DNA of 64,000 nucleotides from Spongilla lacustris (lineage: Eukaryota > Porifera > Demospongiae > Spongillida > Spongillidae). The translations under genes and the position numbers were made by a program. The notes below the pieces were generated by a model. It made no database searches and was not told where the DNA came from. It was given only the letters and a program-made list of their open reading frames with translations. Shown piece after piece: positions 1 through 12,835 of this stretch (its first letter is position 1; each line of letters starts with the position of its first letter). Location of the stretch: NCBI GenBank assembly GCA_949361645.1, contig OX442420.1, positions 10,094,734 to 10,158,733 of the forward strand, given 5' to 3'.

Positions 1-379
1 CTTGCTTTCTAAGCGCCTCCACTAGTCTTAAGATTCCAAACATAATTAACCGAGTCATTTGTCTCCAGCCCGCGTATATTAAAAGTCTAAGTGCTAGTAT
101 CCGGTCTGGCTGCTTAAATACAACTCATGCACGAGTACATACGCAAATCCACGCGCAAGTGCACGCGCAACTCATTGCAAATCCATGCACAAGTGAACGC
201 GCAGGTCCACGCGTGAGTGCACGCCGCGAGTGAGTACTTTCACCCGAGGAGGCCTTGCACGCAATTTAAAGTAAAACTTGAATGCTAATCATCAAGTTAA
301 GTTTAGAACATGCAATGCAATGATTTTTACTGTATTTCAATGCTACATACATAAAATAATGTTTGACCAATTTCATAAC
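1..379. other. Non-coding stretch with degenerate GCGC-rich repeat
   Basis: No gene is seen. Positions about 125-235 hold a loose short-period repeat built on variants of cacgcgcaagt. The rest is AT-rich unique-looking sequence. Confidence 0.4.
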
Positions 380-387
380 ATGTCAGG

Positions 388-1176
388 TAAGGCTTGAAAC
401 CGGTTGTTCCGGAGCTCCGGTTAACCGGCGGTTAACCGATTGCGAGAATCAAATAACCGCCCCAACTGGTTCTATTTCTGCTAAATAACCGCTTCAACCG
501 GTTGTTAGAAACTTTAAACAACTTCAAAGGTATTTTAATTATAGTAGCATTTGCAATAGTGCTGGGCACGAGAAAACAATAAGCGGACGAGAGCGAACAA
601 CGGTCCGAGAAGAAGGCAGGGATCCATCTCACGTGGTACATAATGATACTTCTCTAAATTATGGTGAGTAGTGTGTACGCGCGCACAGCATGTCATACGC
701 GGCGAGATCAGCGACATGCTTAGGAGCTAGTGTACGCCGTGGACCATATCATCTTACTTGCCATGTGGCAAAGTGCTAGTCGGGCGGATTTACTACCGCG
801 TTTGGTCGGGTATTCGGGTGAAATGCATACACCAAGATTTGTCCAGGAATTTTACGTAATATTGTTGTGAATACCACTGCTACCCGATTGGATTGCACTC
901 CCCGTTGCAGCAGAGCAAATCTTTGTATAGGCTTAATTGTCACCCAAACGCCATAGTAGGGCCCGCCCGACTAGCAAAGCGCTGGTTTAGCTTTTGGTCC
1001 ATTGTGATTATGCATAAATAATTGATAATTAATTTTTAAACCGGAAATTACCGGTTATTTTAAAACAAACAACCTTAACCGACCAGTTATTTTTTATACA
1101 ATCACCTTAACCGACCGGTTTTTTTTATTAACCTGTTACAACCGGTTTTTTCTAAACTAGCAGGTTTCAAGCCTTA
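388..1176. mobile_element. Non-autonomous hAT-type element
   Basis: The ends are inverted copies of TAAGGCTTGAAACC. The element is flanked by a perfect 8-bp direct duplication ATGTCAGG at 380-387 and 1177-1184, the hallmark of hAT transposition. The subterminal regions at both ends are packed with accggtt/aaccggt motifs, which in hAT elements often serve as transposase binding sites (family knowledge). The 789-bp interior has no transposase-like ORF; the 60-70 aa ORFs in it look like noise. It depends on a transposase from elsewhere. Confidence 0.85.
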
Positions 1177-1184
1177 ATGTCAGG

Positions 1185-1711
1185 TCAAATATTTTAATGG
1201 CCTGACATTGTGTCAGGACAATCTTGGAATGTTATCCTCCACACTGCTATAGAACATGCCCATTAATTTGCACCCCCCTCCCCCTTCCCCATCCTTTAAA
1301 TCTAAAAATACCTTCCCAATATAATTCTAGTTCATGGAACCATATGTATTTTAATAGCTATACTGATCTTCATTAAGAATCTTATGGATGGATATTGTTT
1401 TTAAAATAGAAAGATCAATTTAGTTTGTCTAAACCTTCACTGGAAGGTCCAAGCTTAAAGCTTTTCTCCACAACTTTCATCTCATGCAGACACATAGAAA
1501 GGTATTTTTAAAGGTGGTTGAGGTAATAAAAAGGCATGTAGGGGAGGGGGGGAACAAGACATAAATTTTTAGGATGGTGTATAGAACTTTCCCCCTCTCC
1601 CCCTCCCCCTTTATGGCAATAATGGGGGGGGGGGGGGGGTGGAGGAGAGGTCAGGACCTTAATTTAAGAATTTTTGTAGAATTTCAGGGGGGGGGGGGGG
1701 GTGGAAGTGAG
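1185..1711. other. Intergenic, poly-G tracts, no gene
   Basis: AT-rich DNA with two pure G runs (about 1624-1640 and 1687-1701), each followed by tggaggagaggtcagga-like sequence. The stretch therefore contains an approximate direct repeat of about 65 bp. No coding potential is seen. Confidence 0.4.
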
Positions 1712-1719
1712 GTCAGGAC

Positions 1720-2907
1720 TAGTGTTGCACTGATATCATACTTAACCGATAATCCAATATGCCGATACTGTGTGACCAGACTGGCCGATATCCTTAGCTG
1801 ATCTGATTTGATTTGGTTAATGAAAGAAATGCATTACATGCTACACAGTTTATAAGAATCAAACATTTGTAGTGGGTTCAATTTCTGAGATGAATACAAC
1901 CAATGGCAAAATGCACTATAGTATTAACTCATTGAGTAGTTATATTTACCACCAACAAGAGCCAGATTGTTTTAGATGAATAAAAGCATCTCAGCTCTGT
2001 CAGGGGCTAGACGGTTCCTCTTTGGATCATAAATTTCACCTGCACCAGAAAAGACAGTATGCCAGAGGAGAATGTTTAAAATGCCCAACAATTTTACGAC
2101 AAATGGCCAACGCATCTATCACTGCTCACTGTGACAGTACACCATCATGGATTATCAGCTGAAGGGTGTGAGCAAAGCAACCTAAATCAGGGCATGAAGC
2201 CTCTTTCATTGCCTTCGCCATGTTTGAAGCATTGTCACGAACAATGAGGTGAACTTGTTCCATTTTAATTCCCCATTCTGCAAGCATCTCTTTGTACTTG
2301 ATGCAGATCATCTCCCCAGTATGCTCACTTGGAAAAGACTGCAGTGTCCGTAATATATTTTCTACTTGGAAGGGAGTACCTTGGCTTAAGTGTGTTCATA
2401 AGCTTGGTGAAGCCTTCATTTTCAACGATCAAGAAAAGTTGAGTATTGATCGCGATCATCTCTCCAATTAACCGATGGACACACTGGGCTCGAGAATCAT
2501 TGATATCCCAGATGCAGACATGTTCCTTACTTTTGACAAGCGTCAGCTGCTTGGTTTTGTTCGGGGGTAATAGTACTAGTAGTTGGTTCTTCCATTTCAT
2601 GTGTTTTTTTAGTTTTGAAAGTCTTATATAGTTCAGGATGTTTAGCCTTCAAATGGCTCATGCCTTAGTGGTAGCTCCACCACGTGAGACTTTCTGCTTA
2701 CAGTCGTTACACAGGGCATACTTAGAATCTTCATGTAGCGCAAAGATCAGTTTTTTCTAGTGCAACTCATACGCAAAACGTTTTAAATAAGTTCGTGGCG
2801 CGTAATTATTTTTTAAATTTATACCTTACAGAACATAATTTAAAAAAAAACATTGGTAAGTCGAACCTAACACAGAGCCGATATATTTAGGGAGGCTAAT
2901 ATCACTA
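1720..2907 (-). mobile_element. hAT element carrying a decayed transposase
   Basis: A perfect 8-bp duplication GTCAGGAC lies at 1712-1719 and 2908-2915. The left end starts TAGTGTTGCACTGATATC and the right end, read inward, starts TAGTGATATTAGCC, so the inverted repeats are imperfect. The minus strand carries transposase remnants (listed separately). At 1188 bp it is much shorter than an autonomous hAT, so it is an internally deleted copy. Confidence 0.85.
2126..2760 (-). pseudogene. hAT (ZBED-like) transposase fragment
   Basis: Two minus-strand pieces match the N-terminal half of ZBED-type hAT transposases. The piece at 2325-2600 reads SRAQCVHRLIGEMIAINTQ, then ENEGFTKLMNTLKPRYSLPS, a recognisable hAT signature. 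The piece at 2126-2311 contains VRDNASNMAKAMKEA and CFAHTLQLIIHDG, the conserved DNA-binding/catalytic-region motif. Upstream (2640-2760) a BED-finger-like stretch with a Cys-x2-Cys pair is interrupted by a stop and a frame change. The dimerisation (hATC) region is absent. It cannot encode a working enzyme. Confidence 0.8.
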
Positions 2908-2915
2908 GTCAGGAC

Positions 2916-4882
2916 CTAAATTTTGGGATGGTGTGTAGAATTTCCCTCCTTCCCCTTTTTATGGTACTCAATGATAAAGGTGGGGTGGGGGGGGGGGGGG
3001 TCAATGGCCCTCCTCAGATAAAAGTGTGGGGGTGTCCCCCATGCTCCTATGCTACTGTGATGGGTATTGTTGTAGTCCAGGTTGTACAGTGGGCATGGCG
3101 TAGATCATCAATAAGCATAAGTAATGTCATCACAGTTTGGCCAGTGCTCTAGGATGTAAAGATCTAGGCTAAGTTTGCCTGTGGAACTATTTGCTTATTG
3201 TGGAATGGCCTCAGTGATGACATATCTGTGTGGTGACAAAGCACTCACTCAGGTGACAAAGTATTTACTCATGGTACGTGCGTAGGTGCGTACACCATGC
3301 TTTGTCATCGACCTCCCACAAAGATGATGGTGTTCTGAACATGTTACAGATTTGTCAATTACACATTTGCACCAACTCGGACATTGGATGCATGGGGCAA
3401 TCCCATAGACATTTTATACCTGTGTCCTTGGCCACTAACAATCTCACTACATACTCTAAAGTGCTTTTGAACCTTCTCTCTATATCAGTATATAATAGCT
3501 ACTTGGCCAAGTACTGACTTTAATGGCCTGATGTACCAGTGTGTAAGGCGTACGTGTTTCCACAACGTTGCACTGTTTTAGTCCCATGCAGTGCAGCGAG
3601 CTTTTTCCTGAACCATGTTAGCCTGAAGGTATAGCGGACCGGTATAGCGATGCTGTTAGTTTACTGCTACTGCGCCAGTGTAGCCACTCCAGCATAAACA
3701 ACCACGTGCTGCATTAGCCGCAGATACGCGAGTATGACCAGGATTGTCTCCTGCTGCCTCCAGTATCGCACTATTAGTCCTGCATGTATGTGTATATGCA
3801 TCGTTACCTGATAGTGATATGCTAACTTAGGATCATCTCTGTAAAGTAATAGTGATGTCATGGAAGGTACCACCTACATGTATATCCCATAGTGTTCGGT
3901 TGGAGAAATGGCTATTGTTCGATCCCAAAAATAGACCGTTGTTCAATCCCAAAAATAGACCAATGCTAGTTCGCGTTGATGTACGGTAGCGGAAGTGGAC
4001 AGTTGTTTGGTTGCAGAATGGGATCAATGATGGATCGCAGAATCGGACGGTTGCTGCATTGCTCAATCGCGGAATCGGACCATTGCTATAATGTTCAATC
4101 GCAAAATTGCATGTCGTACAATGTTTGGTCGCGCGACCTCCAGGGCCACCGTAATACTTAGTGTCCAGCCACAAACAGCAGTGCGTAATAGTATCAATCT
4201 GTTGTTTTGTTGCATCGGTTTAAGGATCGGCAAGATTTGGCGAGTATCATACTAAGGGCCAATGATAGGTGAAATATTTTAAACACATAACAGTGTAGAG
4301 CGCTCTAGATTTGGCAATGAATCTAAAGTACATTTGGGTATAAAATGGCGTCATTTTGGACCACAAATAAACAAATGTCTTCAGCACAAAAGGATGTCAT
4401 AAATCAAGTATCATTGAAATGCTAATTAAAAACTCTAATCATTCCTTTATACTTGTCTTTGTACTGTTGGATACATTTTATGTTAAGGTGGAAAATGGCA
4501 TGATTATTGCTTTCCCTTCTCATGGTTCTTTACACTCTGTGAATCCTTCCAGATTTATCTAATATTGTGATACTCTAGGGTATTACACAACAGTTTTTCC
4601 ACTTGCAATGAAAAATCCTTTTCTATCATGATCATGCAAATGTCCTGGTCCTAAACCACTGTAAATGTTAATGCTAGTGTTTCAGGCAAAGTCTGATTAG
4701 TTTTTGGCCACCCCTTCCCAAGTGTAGGATATTTGTGCATGTTTGTGAAAATAGTAAGAGGCTAGAATTTGTTTTGTTTTTAGAGACATGTGTACATCAG
4801 TTGAGGGTGCTGGTAAATTCATAATTATTTATTAATTCTCGTGTGTACACACACTTGTTCTGTTGTATTTGTATTTGATTAG
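2916..4882. other. Intergenic; degenerate ~28-bp repeat at 3888-4165
   Basis: No convincing gene. Between about 3888 and 4165 there are several diverged copies of a unit like gttcaatcgcggaatcggac, some adjacent. The upstream exon(s) and promoter of the Crinkler-type gene that follows should lie here, because that gene's first recognisable exon begins with a splice acceptor. I could not identify its start codon. Confidence 0.4.
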
Positions 4883-7800
4883 CAAATAGAGGCAGCTACA
4901 CAAGAGACGGCACATGTACTGACTGCTGTCTGGGTACGGTTTGAAGGAAGTGAAGTTTGTAAAGTCATTGTAAAAGATGATGCTGACATTGATGACTTGA
5001 AAAAGGCAGCAATTGAACAAGAAAAGTACAATATCGGCCCAGGAAATGTGGAACTATTTAAAGAAAATGAGAAGCCAAATGTAGACAAGCTTGTCAAATC
5101 AGAAATGGTAGACCGTTGGGGAACCGTAGAAAAGCCCTTTCTTCTTCATATCAAAACAGGTATGAAATTCATCCATCCATCCATCCATCCACCCACCCCC
5201 ACCCACCCATCTACCCACCCCCACCCACCCACCCACCCACCCGTTATTGCTCTTTATTGAACTTGTTTTTTATTTTTTCAGTGTATACAGATGAGTTGCA
5301 ATCACCAAGTAAAAGACGAAAACAAAATGGTGTGTTACAGTCATTGTTTAAAATGATAGCATTTATATTAACCAACCATCCAAACACATGCTCATATGAA
5401 TTCATTTCAAAATGGAAATTTAGTGCCTGGAAGAACATGTGCTGTTATCAGATATATAAATAAAGCATGTAACCAATATACGTAATCGTTATGTAATAAG
5501 GAGTTAGCTAATATTAAAAGCGTTCCCATGGCAATGTTTCATGTATAATTAGAATTGTGTACCGTACATTCTGGTTTGTGTTTTAGCAACAGCTACATAA
5601 TGCTTGTTCAGCTATTGTCTGCCTTAATGGAAAGAGGTGATCTAAACGACGAGAGGAATAGAGATACTACTGAGTTTGGTACAATTATTATCTCTGGATC
5701 AAGGCAGTGCATAAAGCTTGGCACGCGAGTTTCGATCTAAAACAGCTGCAAATGTGACATAACTGTAAACATTGTGTTGCTAGGCAATTTTTAAGCCAGA
5801 TTTCTTTGAAGGCATTTTGTTAGCGATAAAGTACTAATTGTACTACTCCCATAAATTTCTGGGACACAGAAATCACGCAAGGCGAAATTCCTAAACTAAC
5901 ACAAAACAGATATGACGTCTGTATTGAAAACACCGTTTCATTTTATCGGACTAAAAATCCAACTCGAGCAAACGATGGGGAAACAGCCACTCTTTGTATA
6001 TACCACAATTCGTAACAATTCATAACCAAACGAGAGAGAAATTGACCTAAAACTATAAATGGTAATTTGTATACTATCCAAGGTTGCTGTGAAACCAAAA
6101 AGTCATGTGATGCGTATTATTTATGAATGCTTATTGGCAAACAATTATGTACCAAACATGCATTGTCAGGTTTTTATTTCAGTGCATATCAATAAAATAA
6201 AAAAGCATTCAAGTTGACCCATATTCGCATCAAGAAAAAAGTTTAGGATCAAGTACCACGATTTCCACTGTAGGTTATACACGTCCTCAATGTAGGTTGA
6301 TCCAGATTGATCTGCTTAGCGGTTGCTAAGTGCAGTAATGCCTAGCCTAACCCTAATAATGCATTTGACTTCCTCCTATGATTGATATCTATGCAGGTTT
6401 GGTGAAATCTGCAGGGCAATTCGATGCATTAAAGAATAATGCTTCTGATTTCTGGAAGATTGGCTCTGAATATCTTGAGGGTACTAATTTGAAATTGAAG
6501 GGTCCTTTCTATTGTCGACCTGGAGTATTGAATTTGTTCTCATTTACTGAAACACAAGTGATAAAAAACTCAGCAAGAGGGTGGATTCTTGGGCCTCCAG
6601 GCACTGGGAAATCAGTTTCATCATTTGCATTTGCTATGACACTTGAACGCAAGGAATGGGTCATTTCGTGGCTAAGTCTTGGGAATATTAGCAGTCCTTC
6701 ATTTGTTCGATTTTGTGGAAAAGATAAATCAGTTGGACAATTATCAGAACCTTCTTGGTTAGCAGACCTCCTTGATACACTGAATGTAGATAAATTAGAA
6801 GGTAAGAAGCATATCTTATTTGTTGATGGTATACAACAAACAGACGAGCATAATAAAGTAGTACGTATTTGTTTGTCTTGGGCTAAACATGCCACAACAA
6901 ATCGACTAGTGATTATCTCTTCAATGACTGCTCGTTTGAAAGCTAAACTTGAAGAAGATGAAAGGAATAATGTGAAGGAATTTAAAGTTTATTCCTGGAA
7001 ACTTCCAGAATACATCTCAGCTGTTCAGGATAATGGGTTTTTTGACAGTGTTAAAGGCGTTTTAGACTCTGCTATTGATGTAACGGTTGCACCAAAGAGT
7101 CGTGAAGATTTAGTTACATCAAAATATCATTTTGCAGGTGGCTCCTGTCGTTTTATGTTTCAGTATTCCACTGAAGTTGTTATTTCACAATTAAACCGTT
7201 GTGTGGATTCAGCAACTGATTTACAAGCCTATTTGGAAAACAACGTTGGTGATTGTTCATCTGAAGTTATTAATCGTCTCTTTAGCCGTTATGATGGACG
7301 TGAATATTCTGTTATCAGTGATTTTGCAGTTAGATTAATTGCTGCAAAACGTGGCCCAATTTTAGTGGACTTAATGATCCGAACCTTCAGAGCTAAACGC
7401 AATCCTTCTTTTCATGGTGCAATGCTAGAGTTGTGGTTCTTTGCATCACTTGAGAATGGTGGGTTAGAACTGTACGATGACAATACAGGTCAAGATGTGG
7501 CTTGGCCTGAGTGTGACTGCATGGAGTTCAATCCCAATGGTACATTTGTAATACCTAATTATCCTATTTGGTTGCAACCAATAAGATGGGATGAAGGGGG
7601 ATATGATGCAGTTTATGTGGATAGAGAAAACAATTATACTAGATTTGTTCAAGTCACAAGAGCGACCACACATCCTTTCAAGATTCAGTATTTCACTGCA
7701 TTGTTATCAAAATTTAGTGAGATGTTTGAAACTAAATTTTTGGAGATATGCTTCGTTGTTCCGATTGACAAAGTTTCTACCTTCAAAATTTATCCTGTTA

Positions 7801-7901
7801 CTGGGGAAGGAGGTTTGACACAATTCGGCACAAATTGGACATGGGGAAAGGAAGCAGAAAGTGCTAGGATTCTTGGTACTAAAATTTTTAGTACCAACTG
7901 A
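4883..7901 (+). CDS. Crinkler/RHS-type protein: Ubl header, P-loop NTPase, REase-like domain
   Basis: Three exons in phase: 4883-5159, 5282-5329 and 6397-7901, giving 609 aa. The first exon opens after an AG acceptor, so the start codon lies upstream and is unseen. Exon 1 looks like the ubiquitin-like header of Crinkler proteins (TAVWVRFEGSEVCKVIVKD, ending PFLLHIK). Exon 2 is a short linker with basic SPSKRRK, a possible nuclear localisation signal. Exon 3 encodes an NTPase with Walker A GPPGTGKS (spliced residues 174-181) and Walker B HILFVDG (Asp about 252). The C-terminal part fits a PD-(D/E)XK-like nuclease of the RHS/Crinkler kind: HGAMLE (Glu about 453), GGYDAVYV (Asp about 512), FVQVT (527-529) in place of the usual E-x-K. 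In the family these are effector or conflict proteins, or derived from mobile elements. The role here is unknown. NTPase identity is firm, header and nuclease good. Confidence 0.8.
5165..5245 (+). repeat. (CATC)n/(CACC)n simple repeat in intron
   Basis: Runs of atcc and caccc units directly after the exon 1 splice donor of the Crinkler-type gene. Confidence 0.8.
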
Positions 7902-8450
7902 AGTACTTGTCAGTAATGTTTGTTTTATCATTTACAATGCTGTAAAGGCATGCTTTTAAATTTGTTGTGACATGTGTTCATGCTTTCTGTTACATCATAC
8001 TGATCATAGAGAGGATTGGAAATGGCTCATGTGAGCCTTACATTTCTATGGATGCATTCAGTGAAGTTGCTGATTGGTTTTTAATTGGGTAGTGGGTTTT
8101 TTTTTAAATATCATACAATAACGCAAAAGTAAAATAAAAATAAAAATAAAAAACAGATTGAGCAAATTAGTCCAAATACTAGTGTGTGTGACATTTTTGA
8201 TAAATCAAAATTGACTATGAAAAGAAGTCCATTAGTAATCGTTTGATTTTAGTTTAATAGCAGCTTGCAAATCGTAAGCATCAAATTGATTAATTTGCCA
8301 ATAATTACTTTGGTTTTTCCGATTTTTGATATTGGCAGTCTATACCAGTTTTATTTATTGCTTATCAATGAATTCCTCAGTCCCAATAACTCAAATACGA
8401 GCATGCAGAACCTGCTAGAAACCTCATCGTGGAACACAGCTCCAAGCATA
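7902..8450. other. 3' flank of the Crinkler-type gene, AT-rich
   Basis: Contains an (aataaa)-like A/T-rich run around 8130-8155, a candidate polyadenylation region. No further gene is seen. Confidence 0.35.
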
Positions 8451-9232
8451 CAGTGGAAACCATCACACTTGGAACAATAATTTTTTGGTAGTTTTATTGA
8501 CAACACTTGACGTCAATAACAATAAGCTCAAATGCAAATCTGACAACGTAGGTGTAGTCTACAACTATATTTCAATATATACTGAAACTTAAAAAGCATC
8601 ACGTGACTATTTACTTTTATTAAATCTTGTTGTGACCCCAGTACTAAAACAATTTAAAGCTGAATTCCTCCTCCTGTAGACAATAGATCTTAGCCAAATT
8701 TGCAATATATCTAGAGAACAAGCATCACCAACCTTTGGTCTCGTCCGTTTTTAAGTCCGGTAAATAGTTACAGTTTTATCGAGCTGGATGTGCGTTTTTA
8801 GCTCGTAAAAGCTTAGGGATGCAATTTCGTAGTACGCTCTCACCGAACGGATATATTTCGTCTCCGACTCGTCACATGTTAGATCTATCCCAAAAGCGTA
8901 CTTCGGAGGCGATAGACCCTCCTTTGCCGTTAGAAAAGTGCTATCAAAGACGAATACCTGAAAACTTCCGCCATTTTCCTATGAATTGCATTTGAAACGT
9001 CATAGCGTCATTTTTTCGTATGAATATATTTTTAATGTGACGTCTTCGGTATATGTTTATCCAGTGGGTGCAAGCATAGATCTAATATCTATGGTGCAAG
9101 TGCTGTCAATGGAGATTGCAAAAAGCCACTCACGACGAACGGCTAGTAATTCAGCAGCATCAATATGGGCAGGCCTAGAAATGGCAAAGAGCAAGAGGCA
9201 ACTTCAAAAGCTGGAGACGAAAAGGCTCTAGG
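8451..9232 (+). repeat. Dispersed repeat, copy A (about 780 bp)
   Basis: This stretch, from CAGTGGAAACCATCACACTT to CTAGGTACTTG, recurs as an inverted copy at about 16365-17276 with small indels and substitutions. It contains no convincing ORF and no inverted terminal repeats that I can see. It is likely a non-coding transposon of unknown class. Copy B is split by a solo LTR. Confidence 0.75.
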
Positions 9233-9304
9233 TACTTGCATGGATAAATCACGTAACTACCGTAAAAAATTGTAACGTGCCGGGGAGGATTGATTTGTGG
9301 CGAT

Positions 9305-11104
9305 CAGTGTTGCCGCGGCTGACTAATTGGAACAAGTCCCGGACGGACGGCTGACCGGATTAGACCCCTGACGGTCACGGTCACGGCCAGCAATGGCCGG
9401 CATCAATCCTTCCCGGTCACGGCCACGGCCAACCGTCTGCAGCCTTGCCGACACGGTCACGGCCATTTCTGACCGCCAAAACCGTCAAATTTCGAGTTTG
9501 GCGGTCACGGTCGGCGGTCAACCGTCAAGGGCGGGGAAAATTACCTGTACAAGCTTATATTACATGTACGCGTCATCAGAAAAAGTATGCTGAACAGCTT
9601 ATTATAGGAAGGGTATATATGTTTAAAGTTTAAACACAACGTAACAGCAAAACTCTTTCTAGCCTGGCAGAGTCCATTCTCCATGTTTTGCTTTCAAGTA
9701 TTAGTTTAGCTCGCTCTGATGGTGTACCTGATGCTGGAATAGCCAGATACTTCAGTGCCATTTTAGAGACTGTGGGAAAATTTAGGGAATGTGGGGAATC
9801 TGGGAAAACTGGGGGAGTTGGCAGATGGATCAGTTTTCTTTACGGCCATAATACAGCGCGCTATACTATACGCGACGGTCAAATCACTGTATTTCAAATC
9901 TCCAATCACACACACGAAAACAGATATAGCTTCCTCTATTAACAAGGGGTCTATTCAAAACACTTTAGGGGCCGTTCATAAATTACGTCACGCAAAAGGG
10001 GGGGGAGGGGGTCTGAACAATTGTGACGGTTTGTGACGGGGGGGAGGGGGGGTTTAGGCTGGCGTGATGTCACATTTTGAATTAAAATTCATTGTCGTGG
10101 TCTATGATGCACGATGGTATTTAGCGGTTACTAAAATTGATTCATGTCGTGGGTAAGTAATATTGATCTACGCGCTCAATGATGGCATCAGTACCAGGCA
10201 GTCCACTTGCATTTGCTTTTTCGGCCGGTCGTGCAAGATCTGCTCTCTCTATTTCGCTTTAAACGTGATGCTGCAGAAACATATGGTGATTCATAAGCAA
10301 GACAAGCCAAATAAGAGCTAGTTGCTGCCTAGTTGGGCATTGCCTGACTACCGGCGCGTTTGACCAAACCGAGAAATTATTACATTAGAGTCACGCGCAT
10401 CAAGTTGCTGCCCTATCTGAGGCACAGAGATGAGATAAAGTTGACTGCCTGAAACAGGCTAGGCAGTCTGTATTGGTAAAAATCGAAGGAATTATGCCGG
10501 GTAGCCACGCGGCCTAGAATGAAGAAGACCTTCATCACGCTTCATGCTTGCGACGATGTATGGTATATTATTGACAGTAGTGTGGTCGAATTCAATGGAG
10601 TTGCCCGCATGCGAAAACTGTTTCTTTGAGCTTTGCTTGCATTACGGCGCGAAACTGGCCAAATATGCACGCTCGAAGCGATTTATGATTATTCATGAGG
10701 GGGGGGGGGGAGCAAATGTGACGTAATTAAGAGGGGGGGTGTGACGGGTTCCGTGACGGAGGGGGGGGGGAGGGGGTCCAAAACTGCCTTAATTTGTGTG
10801 ACGTATTTTATGAACGGCCCCTTATGGAATATAGCAGTGTCTTACACATGGGTTTATGTAACTGGCAAAGTATAATCTTAATAATTTGTCTGTTATAATT
10901 GCAGTTTTATTAAGAATTAATTAATCGTGACCGTCAAAGACCGGCTCATATTTTTGACGGTCAGCCGCCAAATATATGACGGCCACCGTACTTCCCGGCT
11001 CAGACGGCCAGGCATGTTGGCGGTCCACGATCACTGACGGTCAGCACAAAAATCGGCAATTTTTGACGGCTGCCGGACGGCCACGGCTGGCCGCGGCAAC
11101 ACTG
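9305..11104. mobile_element. Non-autonomous hAT element with nested insertion
   Basis: Termini are inverted copies of CAGTGTTGCCGCGGC, flanked by a perfect 8-bp duplication GTGGCGAT at 9297-9304 and 11105-11112. Subterminal DNA on both sides is made of many gacggtcacgg/gacggccacgg motifs, a typical hAT subterminal repeat array. The middle is occupied by a second element (9968-10821). No transposase is encoded. Confidence 0.9.
9968..10821. mobile_element. Nested MITE with GGGGCCGTTCATAAA termini, TTA duplication
   Basis: Inverted ends GGGGCCGTTCATAAATTACG and its near complement at 10799-10821 lie inside the hAT element. A 3-bp duplication TTA (9965-9967 and 10822-10824) fits a PIF/Harbinger-like or similar insertion. 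Poly-G runs lie just inside both ends. It inserted after the hAT element. No ORF of note. Confidence 0.8.
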
Positions 11105-11112
11105 GTGGCGAT

Positions 11113-12835
11113 CGATTGTTTGCGCTGGTTTCGAGTTTTGTTGTGCTTGCTATATTCTATAAAGGTAGCCCATGGCTTCTTTTAGCATTACCTATTCGTT
11201 GTATACGGTGAAATGATTCGCAGTAGTAAGTTGTGGGCGTGTCAAAAAAGGGTATGGTTTGATGGTTATAGAATTTTGTAGCGCATTGAATGGGTTGCAT
11301 GAAATACATATGAAGGCATTAAGGACACCTAGTTGCATTATTCATTTAAATATGAGGGCAATCAGACGATGCGCAGGGTGTTAACGTTGTCTCGAAGCCT
11401 CCACGAACGGCTTCATATGGTTTAAAGTTCGCGATTATCGTGAAAGCTAATGGCTTTCATGACAGTGGGACGTCATACTTATTTGCCCTAATGTTACAAA
11501 GATATGTTTTTGACATTTATTTTACGTAGATAGTGTTAACGAGGTGTTCTATATAAAACGCACCTTATCGTTGCCGTGGGTTCTTTAGCTTAATTATTTT
11601 CAGACTCTCCTGAAAGCGCCTTGCATATCTCGAGATTCTGATTTAGTGCAGTGCACTTATCAATCAAACCAATTCAATCAAAATTTGTCATAGCAACATG
11701 CAATGTGAGCTTATTATTCGTGTTTTAATACTATGTTTATGAAATTCTATATTTTTATTCAACGCTTCACGGCTGTATGCGGCTGGAAACATTAGAACGT
11801 ACGGCATAATTGAAAAGAAACACCTCATTACTGAGCACCCGTGTTTCGAAGCTCGTAACACCTCAGTAAAACCAGCAAATCAAAATATGAAAAAAGGATT
11901 CAAACACCACACTCATTTTTATGTTTTCAAGACTTTACATACACACTCCACGTCATACGGCAATGGTATGCGCAAGGTGTTTACAGAACGCCACGCGGCA
12001 ATCATTTTGGAGGGGTGGGTACTAAATTCAGTACAGTGGACTTCGTGCACTAATCCAGAAGGTAAGCTTACAACACCGATGAGTAAGAGAGATGTGGCTG
12101 TTAGAATTCTCAGTCTTTAAGTACTAACGAATTTTCTGTCGTCCCGATCGTAATCGATACGATTCTCGTTATATTTGTATGTACGTGTTATATACAACCA
12201 CATGCACCAAGAGCCCAAGCACTGCAGAGTGTGTGGGCAACGGCTAAAGTGCGCAAATAGAAGCAAATAGCCATGCAGATATGATTGCAAAACATTGCAG
12301 ATAATTTGCTTATCAAGTTGCCTTTGGCCTCACCTGTTGATATCAGCATATACTCGATGTTTCTGTATCTAATGTAAGCATTCTATGCAAAGAACCGTCC
12401 TTTGACAAAGGAGATACATCACAGGTGTTGTATAACGCCATTTCAGTGGCAAATATACATAACAATGAAGAATGCATGCTAAAAAAAAACTGCTATGACT
12501 TCATAATACACACAATCACTATGCAGGTGTGTGCATGTGCACTTCGAGGACATGTGAGGAGGTCAACTGTTGGCAGAGGCTGCCAACCAAAGGTCCGAGT
12601 CACACCCAATAGGTTCATAGCACTCTTCTCTCATGATCATTTTCCACCTCTTGCAAGCCAGACTATTTTCAACCAGCTGAAGTGTCAGTCAGCTGTGTTC
12701 CTGCCTTCTGACACAGCCCCCTGAGCTCCAATGCAATGCACCGGTATGCACCAATGCAATTGGGTAGCAGCAACAGGTGCATGGTGAAAACTGCCCTTCA
12801 AAATGCATACACTGGAAGACCATGCCACACAATGG
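11113..12835. other. Intergenic, nothing recognised
   Basis: Unique-looking AT-rich sequence with only short ORFs (up to 99 aa at 12425-12724) that show no recognisable domain and no splice logic. I see no gene I can support. Confidence 0.35.
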
